Shown piece after piece: positions 8,801 to 20,672 of a stretch of DNA of 64,000 bases (the first letter of the stretch is position 1; every line of letters starts with the position of its first letter). Made by a program: the position numbers and the translations under genes. Below the pieces are notes generated by a model, which was given only the letters and a program-made list of their open reading frames with translations, was not told the DNA's origin and ran no database searches. Source of the stretch: Asterias rubens (Eukaryota; Echinodermata; Asteroidea; Forcipulatida; Asteriidae); assembly GCF_902459465.1 (NCBI RefSeq), contig NC_047081.1, forward strand, positions 9,081,883 to 9,145,882, read 5' to 3'.

Positions 8801-11261
8801 TCAACATTCTGTCTAGAGATTTGGTGTGACAGACGCCATTTTTAATGTCAGCATTATTTGTTATACCCACAGGCGGCATTGGAACCACCCATTCCAGCTA
8901 CTGGGCAATGGCTTGCATGGTTGAAAACCCCCATCTTCAAGAGAGGGTAGCTGACGTCGTCGAGGGCGCTGTTGGCCATCACCGTATGCCGTCGCTGAGC
9001 GACAGGGGCGCCTTGAAGTACATCGAGGCCGTTGCCATGGAGGCACTGAGATTCGCATCTGCTGCTCCCATTGGTGTTCCCAGGAAGGCAACCTGTGACG
9101 TCAATTTCCGTAAGTACTTCCTGTTGGGGTCACGGAGGAAGGAAGCGGTACCATCATGCAACGTCCAGTTTTCAAGAACGGAAATGGTTGCAAAGTTCAT
9201 GAAACCTTTCTATTAGCCTTTTTTGAGATATGGTGGACTCTATAGAAATGCACTTTTTGGTTAGGGTACATGTCCATGTATTCAAAGAAATGTACCCAAA
9301 CCACATAGTGTTTTAGTATTGTCATAACAATTTTCAAAATAGCTATTTTAGACATTTCTTTAGTGCAACGTCACAGCCCGAGTTTTTTTTTAAACCGAGG
9401 TTGCAAAACAATGGAAAGCCGTTACATGCAAAACACAAACAGATGGCTGCTGTTTTAACAATGTTTTTTTTTTTACAGCTTTGTTTAAGCAACCAATCAT
9501 AGGAGATTTGTGTTTAGTTGGCAGTTTCGCAGAAAATGTTGAAACGGTTCACAACGTCAGTTAAATACCACTGTTGAATGTAATACTAATATAATATTCA
9601 GCCACCATCCATGCCAACCATTGAGGTTAGTTTATCAACGTTGGAACTATAATGCCCAACAGTTTCAGAGCTGGCAATCCATTTTAACATACATCCGGTT
9701 CTTATATTATCAGGGGAAGTGAACAGAAAGCTATTTACCCCCTCTGTCGATAGAGAAAGGTTTGTGGTTCATACTGGAACCCAGAAATCCACAACCCAAA
9801 CTAATAATTGTACAATCTACTTAAAATGGTAAGCTCCCACGTCAAAAGGGGGACCTGCCGCTAACACCTTTTTTGAAACCGAACTTGTATAGACGATGTG
9901 ACTTCTGACGTCACTCGAAAACCATAACATGATTCGCGCGCATACCGCCGGGCAAAACCTCTGTGTTTTGGCAGCCAGCTTGAAAGTGTATGCAATCTTA
10001 CCACGACAACGCGTCTTTTTGCCCGGCGAAACATGACGCCAGATACGGTGTTTTGTCAACAGAGGGCGGTTTGAATGTAAACATAGGTCGTCTATATTCC
10101 GACTTGTTTTCTCAACAAACTTTGCTATTTTATTTGTTATAGGTGGTTACAAGATTCCAGTGGGAACGCCAGTGTTGTACAACATGTATGCTGTCCATTT
10201 TGACGAGAAGAACTTTGAGGAACCCTTTCAGTTCAAACCAGGTGAGAACCCGTGAGAAAGGTTGACGACCAATAGGGCAGGCTGGTCGAAACGTCGGTAC
10301 ACATTCAGAACACACTCCGCGGAAGTTCATTCATTTCATTCATTCATTCATTCATTCATTCATTCATTTTGGTTTTATTGAAAATACCAAACCTAAGACA
10401 AAAAATATTCAGTTAAAGGTAGATTGTTTCATATAATATGATGCCAGTAAATTGAAATAGAAGAATAAATAACAAGAACTACATAGAACAATCTACACAA
10501 CATTAGATAGTATACAAATATTGACTGCTATGGTTAAAACTACGACTCCCGAGGTGGTCCCCGGAGCGTTCTATTTTCCCGAGGCGCAATGGAACGGTCC
10601 GGGGATCACCGAGGAAGTCGGGAGTTTTAACCATAGCACGAGTTAAAGGAGTCGGTATTTGTTTTATAACACCCCAACAGACTATCTATCATCTTCGTAC
10701 ACTGATTAGGTTCGAGGTGGGTAAAAAGACGTCTTGGTACTGCACGCCGAGTGATAGTTTTCGGACTATCACACGGCAAACGATGCACTATCAAACGGCC
10801 GCCGTCTAGTAAAACTAAGACATATCATGTGACGCGCTCTAAACCAATGAAAGGGCAGAATATTTGTAAGGGGTGTTATAATCCAAAACATACACTTGGT
10901 GTTACCGCAAACTGAATCTATTATTCTGTTAGAATTTGACGTTTCAATCAGTATCTTGAGATCATCTTCATCATTATTATTTATTGTTCAACTTGTTTAT
11001 TTTTCAGAGCGTTTCATCAAGGAAGATGGCAACATCAAACACTCTCAGAGTTTCATGCCTTTCGGCGTTGGCCACCGTCAATGTCTTGGTAAGACACAGG
11101 GCGAAACCATTATGTATCTTGTCTACGCTTGGCTCTTCCAGAGGTACATCTTCACCAAAGTACCGGAGAATGAACACCAGTCGCTCCTCGTTCAGAATCC
11201 AGAGATACAGGCTGCGCGCTCTCCTAAACCATTCAAAGTCATTGTGCATAAGCGATATTAG
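2900..11261 (+). CDS. Cytochrome P450, CYP2 clan, CYP17-like (5' partial, exons 3-9)
   Basis: This is a haem-thiolate mono-oxygenase. CYP17 relatives hydroxylate steroids at the ER membrane, but the substrate here is unknown. Seven exons are visible: 2900-2993, 3825-3983, 4943-5148, 5881-6009, 8873-9109, 10143-10241 and 11008-11261 (stop TAG). All have GT..AG introns and compatible phases, giving 391 residues. Every family landmark is intact: I-helix VGGGIGTTHSS (a glycine replaces the usual acidic residue before the threonines), K-helix ExxR as EALR, PERF-type FKPERF, and the haem loop FGVGHRQCLG with its cysteine. The wording around the I and K helices (SDTHLAQTIGN, PSLSDRG) resembles vertebrate CYP17A1, so I place it there with moderate confidence. 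The N-terminal anchor and exons 1-2 must lie left of the window. Intron 6 carries a 98-bp satellite. The next gene downstream is its tandem paralogue. Confidence 0.9.
3004..3700 (+). repeat. Three tandem copies of a tRNA-derived repeat inside P450 intron 3
   Basis: Each unit of roughly 140-150 bp has a tRNA-like head with an A-box-like TGGTCCAGTGGTTAGACTG and a B-box-like GGATTCGAATCC (or GGTTCGAATCC), followed by AATAAAGACA and an AT-rich tail (AAGAAACATTTTAGTTATCG). Heads start near 3077, 3222 and 3372. The third is interrupted by the palindrome at 3407-3580. These are SINE-like; they do not fold convincingly as functional tRNAs (no CCA-end stem match). Confidence 0.7.
3407..3580. mobile_element. 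Near-perfect palindromic element inserted in a tRNA-like repeat
   Basis: The left arm starts GGGTGGATTTCACAAAGGTA and the right arm ends TACCTTTGTGAAATCCATCC. The arms of about 80 bp are almost exact reverse complements, around a short spacer near 3490-3501. It splits the third tRNA-like unit between GACTGCAG and GACTTGCAG. Confidence 0.85.
4024..4325 (-). mobile_element. Family A MITE, truncated at its 5' end
   Basis: It begins with TTAAAGACACTTGACACTAT and reads the family in reverse. It stops shortly after TTTCACAGGTTTGTT, so the outer 70 bp or so and the second TTAA are missing. Confidence 0.8.
4455..4634. repeat. Degenerate GGGCCCAATTTCAT-type inverted repeat, family E
   Basis: It lies between GCCCATTTTTATAGAGCTAA and AGCAGCTCTATAAAATTGGG, and resembles the better copies at 23825 and 47684 but has decayed in the middle. 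Confidence 0.55.
5183..5410 (+). mobile_element. tRNA-derived SINE in P450 intron 5
   Basis: The head CTGGCGTGTCACGGCCTAGC has a tRNA-like layout, with B box GGGTTCGAGTCCCGG and complementary ends GTGTCACG and CGTGACAC. It is followed by a SINE body (CTTAAGCAAGACACTTAACC). It lies 35 bp after exon 5. Confidence 0.7.
6041..7979. repeat. 98-bp satellite array, about 20 units, in P450 intron 6
   Basis: The unit starts CCTTGAAGGGGCACTGTG and includes AAAGGGCAAGGTCACTAAGG, CATTTCCGTCTAGGTAAAGG and GCAACATATGAGTAAATAAA. Unit starts occur near 6041, 6139, 6238, 6336, 6435 and so on to 7902. Units differ mainly at TGTTGC/TGTGCTGC and in the T-run (97-99 bp). The last one or two units at 7806-7979 are diverged. 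The minus-strand open frames in the array are by-products; the unit length is not a multiple of three. Confidence 0.95.
7985..8085 (-). repeat. End of a dispersed element joined to the satellite
   Basis: Read in reverse it is GCCGGATACTTCACGGAGGC, then a stretch with CCCCCTGGTCATTGCC and CTTGAAATGC. The same blocks occur in dispersed copies at 36690 and 62630. The satellite unit, reversed, matches the other end of those copies (GAAAATGCC, CCTTTCAAAAATGAAG, CAGGCC). Confidence 0.65.
8581..8768 (-). mobile_element. tRNA-derived SINE, reverse orientation
   Basis: It contains CTCAGCTCCCTGGGGAGTA, CTCGCAGGTACCCATT and, at the far end, the reversed B-box block GGCATTCGAACCCACACTCC. It shares its body with the copy at 36100. 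Confidence 0.6.
9200..10142. other. P450 intron 7, no clear element
   Basis: I see no coding or clearly repeated structure. A more GC-rich block at about 9836-10090 (with CTTCTGACGTCACTCG and GCCGGGCAAAACC) stands out from the AT-rich surroundings and may be a decayed DNA element. Confidence 0.4.
10327..10368. repeat. (ATTC)n microsatellite
   Basis: About ten ATTC units, in P450 intron 8, 85 bp after the exon 8 donor. Confidence 0.95.
10513..10883. mobile_element. Composite inverted-repeat element, family G
   Basis: A palindrome pairs ACTCCCGAGGTGGTCCCCGG with its complement around 10580, and a TATAACACCCC..GGGGTGTTATA pair (about 10660 and 10872) brackets CATGTGACGCGCTCTAAACC. Related copies are at 11875 and 27709. 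Confidence 0.75.
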
Positions 11262-11499
11262 TGTCATTTTTGAAAATCCTCCAGTGTGTGGCCCGATGTC
11301 AGGACATGCTGACAGTATTTGAGTTTTATTTTCATTGTCTTTAAGGAAAGGTACACGCTACTACGCGTGTTTGAGTAAATCCTGCTTGGGGAAACGCGGG
11401 AGGTTTTTTTTTATAAAATTCCTTTGTCGATGGCCCACTTGACTGAGTTAGAACGCTTGATGAGACTTTGGGAAGTTTATTATACTGACGGTGCTAGAA

Positions 11500-11505
11500 A
11501 ATAAA
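11500..11505 (+). promoter_or_regulatory. Polyadenylation signal of the first P450
   Basis: AATAAA, 239 bp after the stop codon, is the first good match downstream. Confidence 0.6.
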
Positions 11506-11874
11506 TATATTAAAGATTGTTTCTTCATTCAGGAGACTATATCATTTTCGTTTTATAACAAATCTTGACATGTCGTGAATATTTAATGAAATAAATAATT
11601 GAGATTTTGTTAACTAGTTCCATGAGTAGGATTTGAAACTGTGCACGGTTGAAGTGTTATTAGTAATTGTTTGCGGTAACATTGTGGTTTGCTGTGGATT
11701 TGTCAACCACCGGTTCTTTTCATTATTATGTCAGGATATCAATATGTCGGATGTCACTTCCAGAGGTCCGTACAAAAAATAATTTCACATGGTGCTACCG
11801 CAAACTTCACCTAAATTTAGATATCCATGAATTTGTGTAGATGATTTACAGTATGTTATAAGCGTGTGCTAATA

Positions 11875-12035
11875 AACAAATATTGACTGCTTCGAGTGCT
11901 ATGGTTAAAACTATGACTCCCGAGGTGATCCCCGGAGCGTTCTATTTTCCCGAGGCGTCTAGCAAAACTAAGACATGTCATGTGACGCGCTCTAAACCAA
12001 TGAGCAGGCAGAATACTTGCAAGGGGTGTTATAAT
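11875..12035. mobile_element. Internally deleted family G element
   Basis: It starts ACAAATATTGACTGCTTCGA, jumps from TTCCCGAGGCG directly to TCTAGCAAAACTAAGACATG, and ends AAGGGGTGTTATAA. The central half of the longer copies is absent. Confidence 0.75.
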
Positions 12036-12799
12036 ACATTTTATCGTTGGGTGAATCTGAATAAGTCATTTGTCGATTGCAGGGTGATTTCTTCAAGAAA
12101 GTTAGAAGAGACTTTAGAGGAGTTAAAGTTTTTTAGAGGAGACAGGTAGTTTACGGCAAAAAAGAGAGAAAGGTGAAGTAAAAAAAAACAAAAATATTTT
12201 CTTTAATAAATCTGGAAGATATTAAACATTTATTTGAGTCTTATCCTATGTGAAAACAAATGCATGAATCTTTTACAAAGTTGGAATTGTTTGTGAAATT
12301 ATGTGACAACACCCACGGTGTCAATTGAGAACCCCGGTTGTTGCAGTGTATATTGACAATTGGGTCAAAAAATCGAGCATAAAATTATCTTATTTGTTCA
12401 TTATACTCCAAATTTAACCAATTTGTATTGATTGAAACAGACATTTTTCGAGCGAAAAGATTTACTTATGTATTTGTAATAGTAATTTATAAGTAGAATA
12501 AATAGCATGACTAGTTCTCAAAGAATATAATCTATTAGCAAAGTAGATTTACTAATGGTTTTTACCACAAACCAATTGGATACATAATATTAATGCATGC
12601 ACTCACACAATTAATAACTATTTTAAACTTTATCTAAACGTAGCATAGCTCAAACAACATTTATTTATTTTTTCAATCGGACACAAATCTGCAATATTTG
12701 TTAAAATTGACACTATAGGTGTTAATATTACACTTAAATTTATCAAGATGCCTCGGTGTTCAATTCTTATCAACATTTATTTCCATTTTGGTCAAAAAA

Positions 12800-13374
12800 T
12801 TAAAGTCACCTGGAAATAGATTTTTTTTCCCTTTCAAACATAAGAGTATATGCTTACGAACAATAAAACAACTTTTTTAGTAATTGTTTGTCACGATTTA
12901 TATGTTTAAAATAATATATAAAGTTGTTTGGGGGGCTGACTCCGCCTACCCCTTTTGTGACGTCAATTTTGCCTGCATCGGTATAGTAAACACACGTGCA
13001 AAGTACATGTACGTCCAATTCGTGAGTTGGTACGTTTCAAAAAAGTTTTTTTCTGCATTCAGCAGCAATACACCGGGTCGGCATTGCCGGAAAAAACAAA
13101 AAAATCTATTTTTGGAATGTACAAACTCACGACTTAGTCCGTACATGTTCTTTGCAAGCGTGTTTACTCTACGCATTGCAGGCAAAGTCTGCCTCGATTG
13201 ACGTCACGAACAGCGCCCTCTCGGGTCGGGGTCTAATCTTAAATTTGTAAATAACATGAGAACTAATTTTGTTAAACCTTAGTTAAAAGTTTATTCACAT
13301 TCCACTCATCAAAACACATATATTAGTGACAAAAGCTTTATTTTGAATAAAATACCACTTCCAGGTGACTTTAA
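12800..13374. mobile_element. TTAA-flanked inverted-repeat element, family L (575 bp)
   Basis: The ends are TTAAAGTCACCTGGAAATAG and CACTTCCAGGTGACTTTAA. Inside is a second imperfect palindrome (about 12940-13230) with TGACGTCAATTTTGCCTGCA against TGCAGGCAAAGTCTGCCTCG..TTGACGTCA, and CACGTGCAAAGTACATGTAC against GTACATGTTCTTTGCAAGCG. No protein is encoded. Confidence 0.75.
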
Positions 13375-14377
13375 GTACAATAATTTGAGTCAGAGACAGT
13401 CCAGGGCAGATAAACAAAAACATAACTGAAAATGTAATTTAAAAATATATATTTAACAGGAACGGAACAAACCAATGGGACATTTACAGAAGCCAGAAAA
13501 AAAAACTTAAGTCTATGGTGTTAGTTTTGATGTTGTTCAGTGTATTACACCCATGTGTAAATTTGAGTCCAGTTGGTGCAGGACGGTATTGTAAACTAAG
13601 ATATATTGTGTAGTAGTGTACATAGGTGCCATAGTAAGCGGTAATAAATTAAATCTCATATTGATCAGGTATTTTTGTGTGTGAAATCATTATGTATTAT
13701 CTTTTTTTCCATGAACTATACATCTGATAAAGTTTGAATAATTTTAATAGCTAAAACAAACAGGCGCAATGAGCAACGCAAAAGCAAAACTTACTTTGGT
13801 GACAATCAGAATACACAATGTTTAAAAAAAAATATACAAAAAACACCGATTTTATTTCAAAAGATTATATGACCCACCTTCAATTTGGATTTTTTAATTT
13901 TGAATGGCTTCATAATATAACTTATATCTGGAAACAAATTAGTGCCACACGCAATTTTTGGGGGGTTTCTGGGTTGCTTCGTCAAAATTATTATTATTAT
14001 GAAAATACGTAAAGTGTCACCTTCAATCAGTCAATCAGTTTATTTTGTCTAAAGTTTCAAAATAAAAGACAATGTCAATTGTAAGTTATCAGACACTGAG
14101 AAAAATAAGTATGGCAGTTCATAAAACTGTGGAGGGACCCGTGATAGTGAGTAAGGCTAGTAGGGTTTCGGGTCCCTGGCTAATAGCAAATCATTGAGCC
14201 GACAATCATTGTTTAGGCTTTGTGGAAGAAGACAGGGTAGAAAATAAATGTCCATTTTTATAGAAGGCGCAACCGCTTAACCAGCTCACAATACTTGATG
14301 GCATGAAATTACTGTCGGTTTTTGGAGTGGTGTACCCATGTAGAATGTATTAGAATGTTTTGTTCGGTCTTCTTTTT

Positions 14378-14601
14378 TTAAAGACAGTGAACACTATTGG
14401 TAGTTGTCAAAGACTAGCCTTCACAGTTGGTGTATCTCAACATATGCATAAAATAACGAACCTGTGAAAATTTAAGCTCAATCGGTCGTCGAAGTTGCGA
14501 GATAATAATGAAAGAAAAAATACCCTTGTCACACGAAGTTGTGAGCTTTCAGACGCTTGATTTCGATTTGAGTAATAACCAATAGTGTCCAGTGCCTTTA
14601 A
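14378..14601 (+). mobile_element. Family A MITE with internal deletion
   Basis: It keeps both TTAA ends (AGACAGTGAACACTATTGG and CCAATAGTGTCCAGTGCCT) but jumps from GCTTGATTTCGA straight to TTTGAGTAATAACC, so its 3' half is missing. Confidence 0.85.
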
Positions 14602-14770
14602 ATGCACATTGTAAGCCGTGCAAGGTGAGTTTACCTCTGTGGATCAACGAACACAGGTAAAGGTGACCTCCCGTGACAATCATTTTTTTTTTCCTTTGAC
14701 ACGAAAATTCCGCGAATGCCGTTGGATTTTACAACAAAGGTAGAACACCCTCTCGAGGTCATCGTGCGAG

Positions 14771-15157
14771 TTAAAGGCAGTGGACACTATTGGTAATTAC
14801 TCAAAATAATTATTAGCATAAATCCTTACTTGGTAACGAGTAATGGGGAGAGTTTGATGGTATAAAACATTGTGCGAAACGATTCCCTCTGAAGTGTTGT
14901 AGTTTTCGAGAAAGAAGTAATTTTCTACGAATTTGATTTCGAGACCTCAAGTTTAGAATTTGAGGTCTCGAAATCAAGCATATGAAAGCACACAACTTCG
15001 CTTGACAAGGGCGTTTTTTTCTTTAATTATTATCTCGCAACTTCGACGACCGATTGAGCTCAAATTTTCACAGGTTGGTTATTTTATGCATATGTTGATA
15101 TACATCAAGTGAGAACACTGGTCTTTGACAATTACCAATAGTGTCCACTGTCTTTAA
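14771..15157 (-). mobile_element. Family A MITE, full length
   Basis: TTAA is present on both sides (14771-14774 and 15154-15157), with a complete interior and the central GAGACCTC/GAGGTCTC hairpin. Confidence 0.9.
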
Positions 15158-16053
15158 AGGGCGGGTATCCTTTGGAATTTATTCAACAATTTAAATACCA
15201 TAACAATTTATAACTTGGTAAAGAGCGCTGCAGCTGTTCGTAATGCATAACTCGGAGAAGGAATGTGAACAAATAACGGGAAGCTATAACGAACGCACAC
15301 ATAGAGGCATGCACTAGTATGTTTTCTACGTTCCTTTCTCCATAGCATGATGGTTGGAGCATAGGGAAAGCTGGTCCTTTCTCTATGGTTGGAGCTTCAA
15401 AGTTCCTTTTCATCTTGGTTCTTTCACTACCAGGAAACACACTTCATTGTTATTGTTAAACAACTATAAACAACAGTCCGAAGAGTTGAAGGAACTTTGG
15501 GTACAAAGCTATTGATTGTGGCTGCTTAATGCGCCGTAGCACCTTGTAAACCCTTATAAGGTGCTAAAGAATTGGGTCTCAGAATTCATCACTGCAGTAA
15601 CCTATCTTTCTGAAAGTTTGTATATACTCAGCGCCTTGAGTACCTTGTTTGGTAGATACGTGCGCAATATAAGACTTCGATATTATATTATTATTGAAGC
15701 ATTACTTGTCAACAAGCCATTCAACCCTTAGTCCGGTTCCACAGTGGCTACGACTCATGGCAGAGCCTGTGTTTCACCCATGCATCTTACCCGGTTAGCC
15801 AGAAGCCGCTACCGTGAGCCACAGCCACTCAGAAAAGGTGCGCAAAGATCACTGAGTTCATGGACCGTGCAACCAGCGAACGAAGCAATGCTCTATAGCA
15901 AATTAATGTGTGGTCTTTAGTTCTGTGTAGGGATATGGAGGTAGGGACAACAGCTTCTGCAAATCTTACAGCACATCACCACATGTAACGTTTGGGTGCA
16001 ACTGAAGGCACCTTCAAGACGAATTCGGGAACTTGAAGACAAATAAACTTAAA

Positions 16054-19000
16054 ATGTTCATCTCGGCAGCCATTGGAGGCGACGTTGCGACCAACAGTCT
16101 CTTTCAGATAACTGGCACTTCTATTATACTTGGTGCAACAGTGGTCGTTCTGGTAGTTTTGCTCGTTGTGTGTATTGGTGGAGGAAATCACCGTGGAGAA
16201 AATCCGCCCCCGTCGCCACCGGCTCATTTCCTCTTGGGGCATTTAAATAGTAAGTAATCGTCTTTGTTTTTAAAGTTTAAATAAACCCAAAACTATGACA
16301 AACTTTACCTTGCACACATTCCATGTCTTATATATGTTATTATTTGTTTTATAGTTGACAACATGTACATGGACATGCATTTATAGAGGGTCGTTTAGCT
16401 TCCCTGGGTCGACCCCGGTGTGTGGCGATTTTTTTTCCCCAGGACGAACGTGGTTAATTATTTGCCCTCGTTCGTCCTTGAAAAAAAAAAACGCAACACA
16501 CCGGGGTCGACCCAGGGAAGCTAAACGAACGCACCCAGAGTTAATTTTCTTATCATCAATTGGGAAGTTTCCGTTTGGCGCCCTCATGGCGGTGCACCAC
16601 TTTTTCATTCGATATGAAATAATACAGAATTTGTTATTTACCTCAATTATGAGATATCCCTTTTTGTAAAACTGAGTGAACAAGTTATCCATAAAGGGTA
16701 TATATAAGACCTACATTTTATTACTCGTTTTTTTTTGGTCACTGACCCCTGAGACATCCCTTCCTCAATAGCCGTGATTGGTTGCTCAGCCTGCTACCAA
16801 TCACCCACTCATCACACACCACCGGGCAACCACCCACCCCTAGACTCGCCCTAGTCCGAGCAGGACATAGGGAAACTAGGGGTAACAAAAAAAGGGGGCT
16901 GCAATTTCATCCCATTACATTTGTTTTACCACCATTGTTATGTGGAGAGACAGTAAATTACTTGGGTTTTGCTTCTCCTAGCCCATCTGGAAGTATTTTT
17001 TGTTTATTGTCATGCATCTTTGAAATTGCTGAATAAATAACTAATAACAAAACAATCATTTGAAGGCTGCACTTTTCATGGAAAGAAGAAGAATTAGATT
17101 GTCGGTTTTTGCCTCTTGGTTGTATTAATGTCTTGCCTCTGTGTTGAAGTACTGTATATAAGTGTAAATTCCCACGGGAGGTGTTCTTTGCTTGAACTCA
17201 ATGTCCTTACTTTATACGGCATTGACACGGCTTGAAACGGTTTTTATATTAATTTGGGAACTTCACTGGCTATTGTGAGTGTGACCTTGCGTGGTCTTGT
17301 ACACAATTAGAACAATGACCTCCGTAAGGGAGCCATTTTTGTTCAACCTTGACCCCACGAGTGAATTCTTTAGATAGAGGAATAAATAGAACAACGAAAG
17401 CAGGACACCACAAACTGGATCCGAAGGTTGCGTCGAGTTATTGTCCCCTCCTACCCGTTTGCGCGCTGCCCGGTTTCTTGGTGTGCTGTACAGAATGAGT
17501 CAATGGAAGTTGACCGAGATTTATTATTTAGAAAAACAAAACGACAACTGACACTCAAAACCCCAGTGATGCACCTAGGGTGTGTTCGTTTAGCTCCCCT
17601 GGGTCGACCCCGGTGTGTGACGGTTTTTTTTTTCTAGGACGAACGTGTGTTATTATCTGCACACGTTCGTCCTGGGAAAAAAAACCCGCCACACACCGGG
17701 GTCGACCTGGGGAAGCTAAACGAACGCACCCATAGTAAACAAGCATTCTTTCATCTGCTTACCTGAAAAAAGGGAACGAAACAAATTGAGCATTTCTTAG
17801 ACTAAGAGAAGTTAATGCCTTTCTGAAAGCACTCATGTTTAAAGCTGTCCATGGAATGTAATGGTTGACTGAATCTAATCATCAAGTAGCAAAAGGTCGT
17901 TTATTTGTGTTGTCAAGTAGGCCTAGGCATATTCCGACAGGACAGCTTGCAAAATTAAAATAGACATAACTCCTCTTAAGAATGATCAATTTCTTTCATC
18001 CTTTTTTGTCCACTATTAAGCAGGAGAGGGTGCTTGTCAAATCTATGCTTTACTGAAATTTTTAATTGTCATTAATTGTTTGTTTTGAAAAAATCATCAC
18101 TAATGGGATGGAATTGTTACCGCTAAACCACACCCACATTCCCCGCGATCCTCATTATTTTGTCACATGAGTGCCCCTGGTTCGTGAGGGAAATAAGGCC
18201 ACATAAACATAAAAAATTGTTAATCGTTCTTATTAATGTATATTCAATTAATATTTTTATTATTATACATAACTGCTGTTGTTTCAATCACATTTACACT
18301 TCTGCTTATTGTCATTTTTCAAATAATCTTTGTATTTTTAAACAATTTATATTGTCAACTTCTTGTCATAAGTAATCATTATCGACTTTATATGGAGATG
18401 GCCATAATGTAATTGCCTAAAGATAAATAAACTTTTGTGAATTAAATTGAATTTAATTGTTAAAAAAATAAATAAGAAGGTAAAATCTTCTGTTCGTCCA
18501 TTATTAGTTATGTCATCTTCACCCCCGCCACCGTGGGTAACTCTAGACAAGATTGGGAAGGAGTATGGTGACGTCATGTCTTTGAAGGTCGGCCATTGGG
18601 CCATAATGCTGAATACGTTTGCCGCCATCAAGGATGCGGCATTGAACTACGCCAAAGAGATGGGTTCTAGACCGGTCAATTACTCATGTGAGTTAAGTCA
18701 TAATTATCAGTTAAAGGGAAAGTACATGTTTGGTAATTGTCAAAGACCAGTCTTTTCATTTGGTGTATCCCATCATAACCATAAAATAACAACCCTGTGA
18801 AAATTGTGGCTCAATTGGTCATCGAAGTTGCGATAAAATGAAGAAAGTAAAACACCCATTGCTGGACGAATTAGTGTGCCTTTAGATAAGAATTTCAGAT
18901 AAAAGACTTCTAGCTAGAAGTCTTTTATTATTTTAGTGAGAAATTACCTCTTTCTCAACAACTACGTTACGTCAGAGGGAGTCGTTTCCCACAATGTTGT

Positions 19001-20451
19001 ATTCTATCAACAGCTCTCCAATTATCGTTACCAAATAAGTTTTTAAGTAAATATTTGTTTTGATTAATTACCAAACGTGTACCTTCCCTTTAAAGGGAAC
19101 TGTTATTAAAGGCACGATACACCTTTGGTAATTGTCTAGGACCAACATTCTCACTTGGTGTATCCCAACATATGCATACAACAACAACAAATCTCTGACA
19201 ATTTTTGGCTCAATATTGGTCATCGAATTTGCGAGAGAATAATGAAATACAAACTACCCGTTCTTACCCTGAACGGCCTTTACAACCAACAAATATGTCC
19301 GAAGATTTAAAAGTAAAAAGTAAAACATAAGTTGCAGTTGTTAATTTCCTCTTTGTTTTCGTCTTGACAGCAAACATGTTAAACGAGAACGGCAAAGACA
19401 TATCACTTGGATCATATAGTCCAGACTGGGTGCTACTGCGTGAGTTGGGAATACGAAATCTCAGGTTGGTATGCATTTTGTATAACTAACAGTTATCTAA
19501 ACAGGGCAACAATTCTTAGAGCACAAAACCCTAACATGTATAAGCACAAACGAATGACACTTGCCGGAAGGTTACCATTCAAATTACCATGTCACATGTA
19601 CAATTTGTAACTGGTAGCTGTCCTGCATATTTCTGCTTGAACAGCTCTTCGAAATTTGGTCCGTGTTTATTGCAAAACCTATAGTGTAACTTTTTCTGGA
19701 ATAATGTTAATTTGGCATGTGTGACACTAATTTAGTTCTCCCTGCACGTACACCGATGTGTAGATACTTTCACAAGAACTGAAAAACTGGCTAGCTCGAT
19801 GGACTAGTGGTGAGACATCCGCCCCAGCAAGGCAAAGGTTGTGGGTTCGAATGCCAACCGAGTGATGTGCCTCTGGATTTGGTATTCAGAACTCGAGAAA
19901 GTATAGAATAGGCCTACACTTCAAATACTCATATCGGAGTGGATCGCAAAAACAAACACTATGAGTTTTGTCTTTGAAAACAGAACATAGAATTTAGGAT
20001 GCATAGTTCCATATTTTGCCGACCTGACCCATAAAATTAGATCTAAAAATAAACAACCTTTTTTATGTATAGATTCGAGCACACTGTGAGTTTGCACGAA
20101 GACATCCGCCAGTAAAAAGTGGTGATTAATTACAAACTGAAAAATGAAATTTCTGTTGTAATCCTGAGGTTATCTCGAGTAGATACAATTGTGCACGAAA
20201 CTTGTTGAGTGCAAAGACTCAAAAAAGAATTAATTTCTTTCGGTGAAATTCAGGTCAAGGAACTTAAAGTGAAACTGTATTTATTCCTCGGTCAACGGTC
20301 TCGGCCTTCATCCGCCCACCACCCACGACTTCGTAACACCGTTTAAATTGGAATTGAAAAATACATACCTACAAAGCAACATTCATAACAATGACATGTT
20401 TGAAAATTGTAAAAACTGCACGCTACAACAGGCACAACCCCCCCCCCCCCC

Positions 20452-20512
<61 letters not shown>

Positions 20513-20641
20513 ATAAAAAACAATAACAAAACCAACAAACAAATTGAAAAAAAAAATGTATTATGTACATTTTGTACAAAGCATCATTCATATTCATAAC
20601 AATGAAATGTTTGACAATTTTGAAAACTGCACACTACAACA

Positions 20642-20672
<31 letters not shown>

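Larger units (their letters stand above)
11262..16053. other. Spacer between the two P450 genes
   Basis: It holds the 3' UTR with a polyadenylation signal (11500), a shortened family G element (11875), an AT-rich stretch without recognised features (12040-12800), a 575-bp TTAA element (12800-13374), another bare AT-rich stretch (13400-14370), two family A copies (14378, 14771) and an unassigned piece 15160-16050 that must contain the promoter and 5' UTR of the second P450. No further genes were recognised. Confidence 0.6.

Noticed and set aside
11883..12149. 88-codon open frame downstream of the first P450
   Set aside because: It spans a deleted family G element and its flank; no protein-like features.
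16355..16692. Overlapping frames on both strands after P450 exon 1
   Set aside because: They cover family H and family I inverted repeats, whose palindromic sequence gives mirrored frames.
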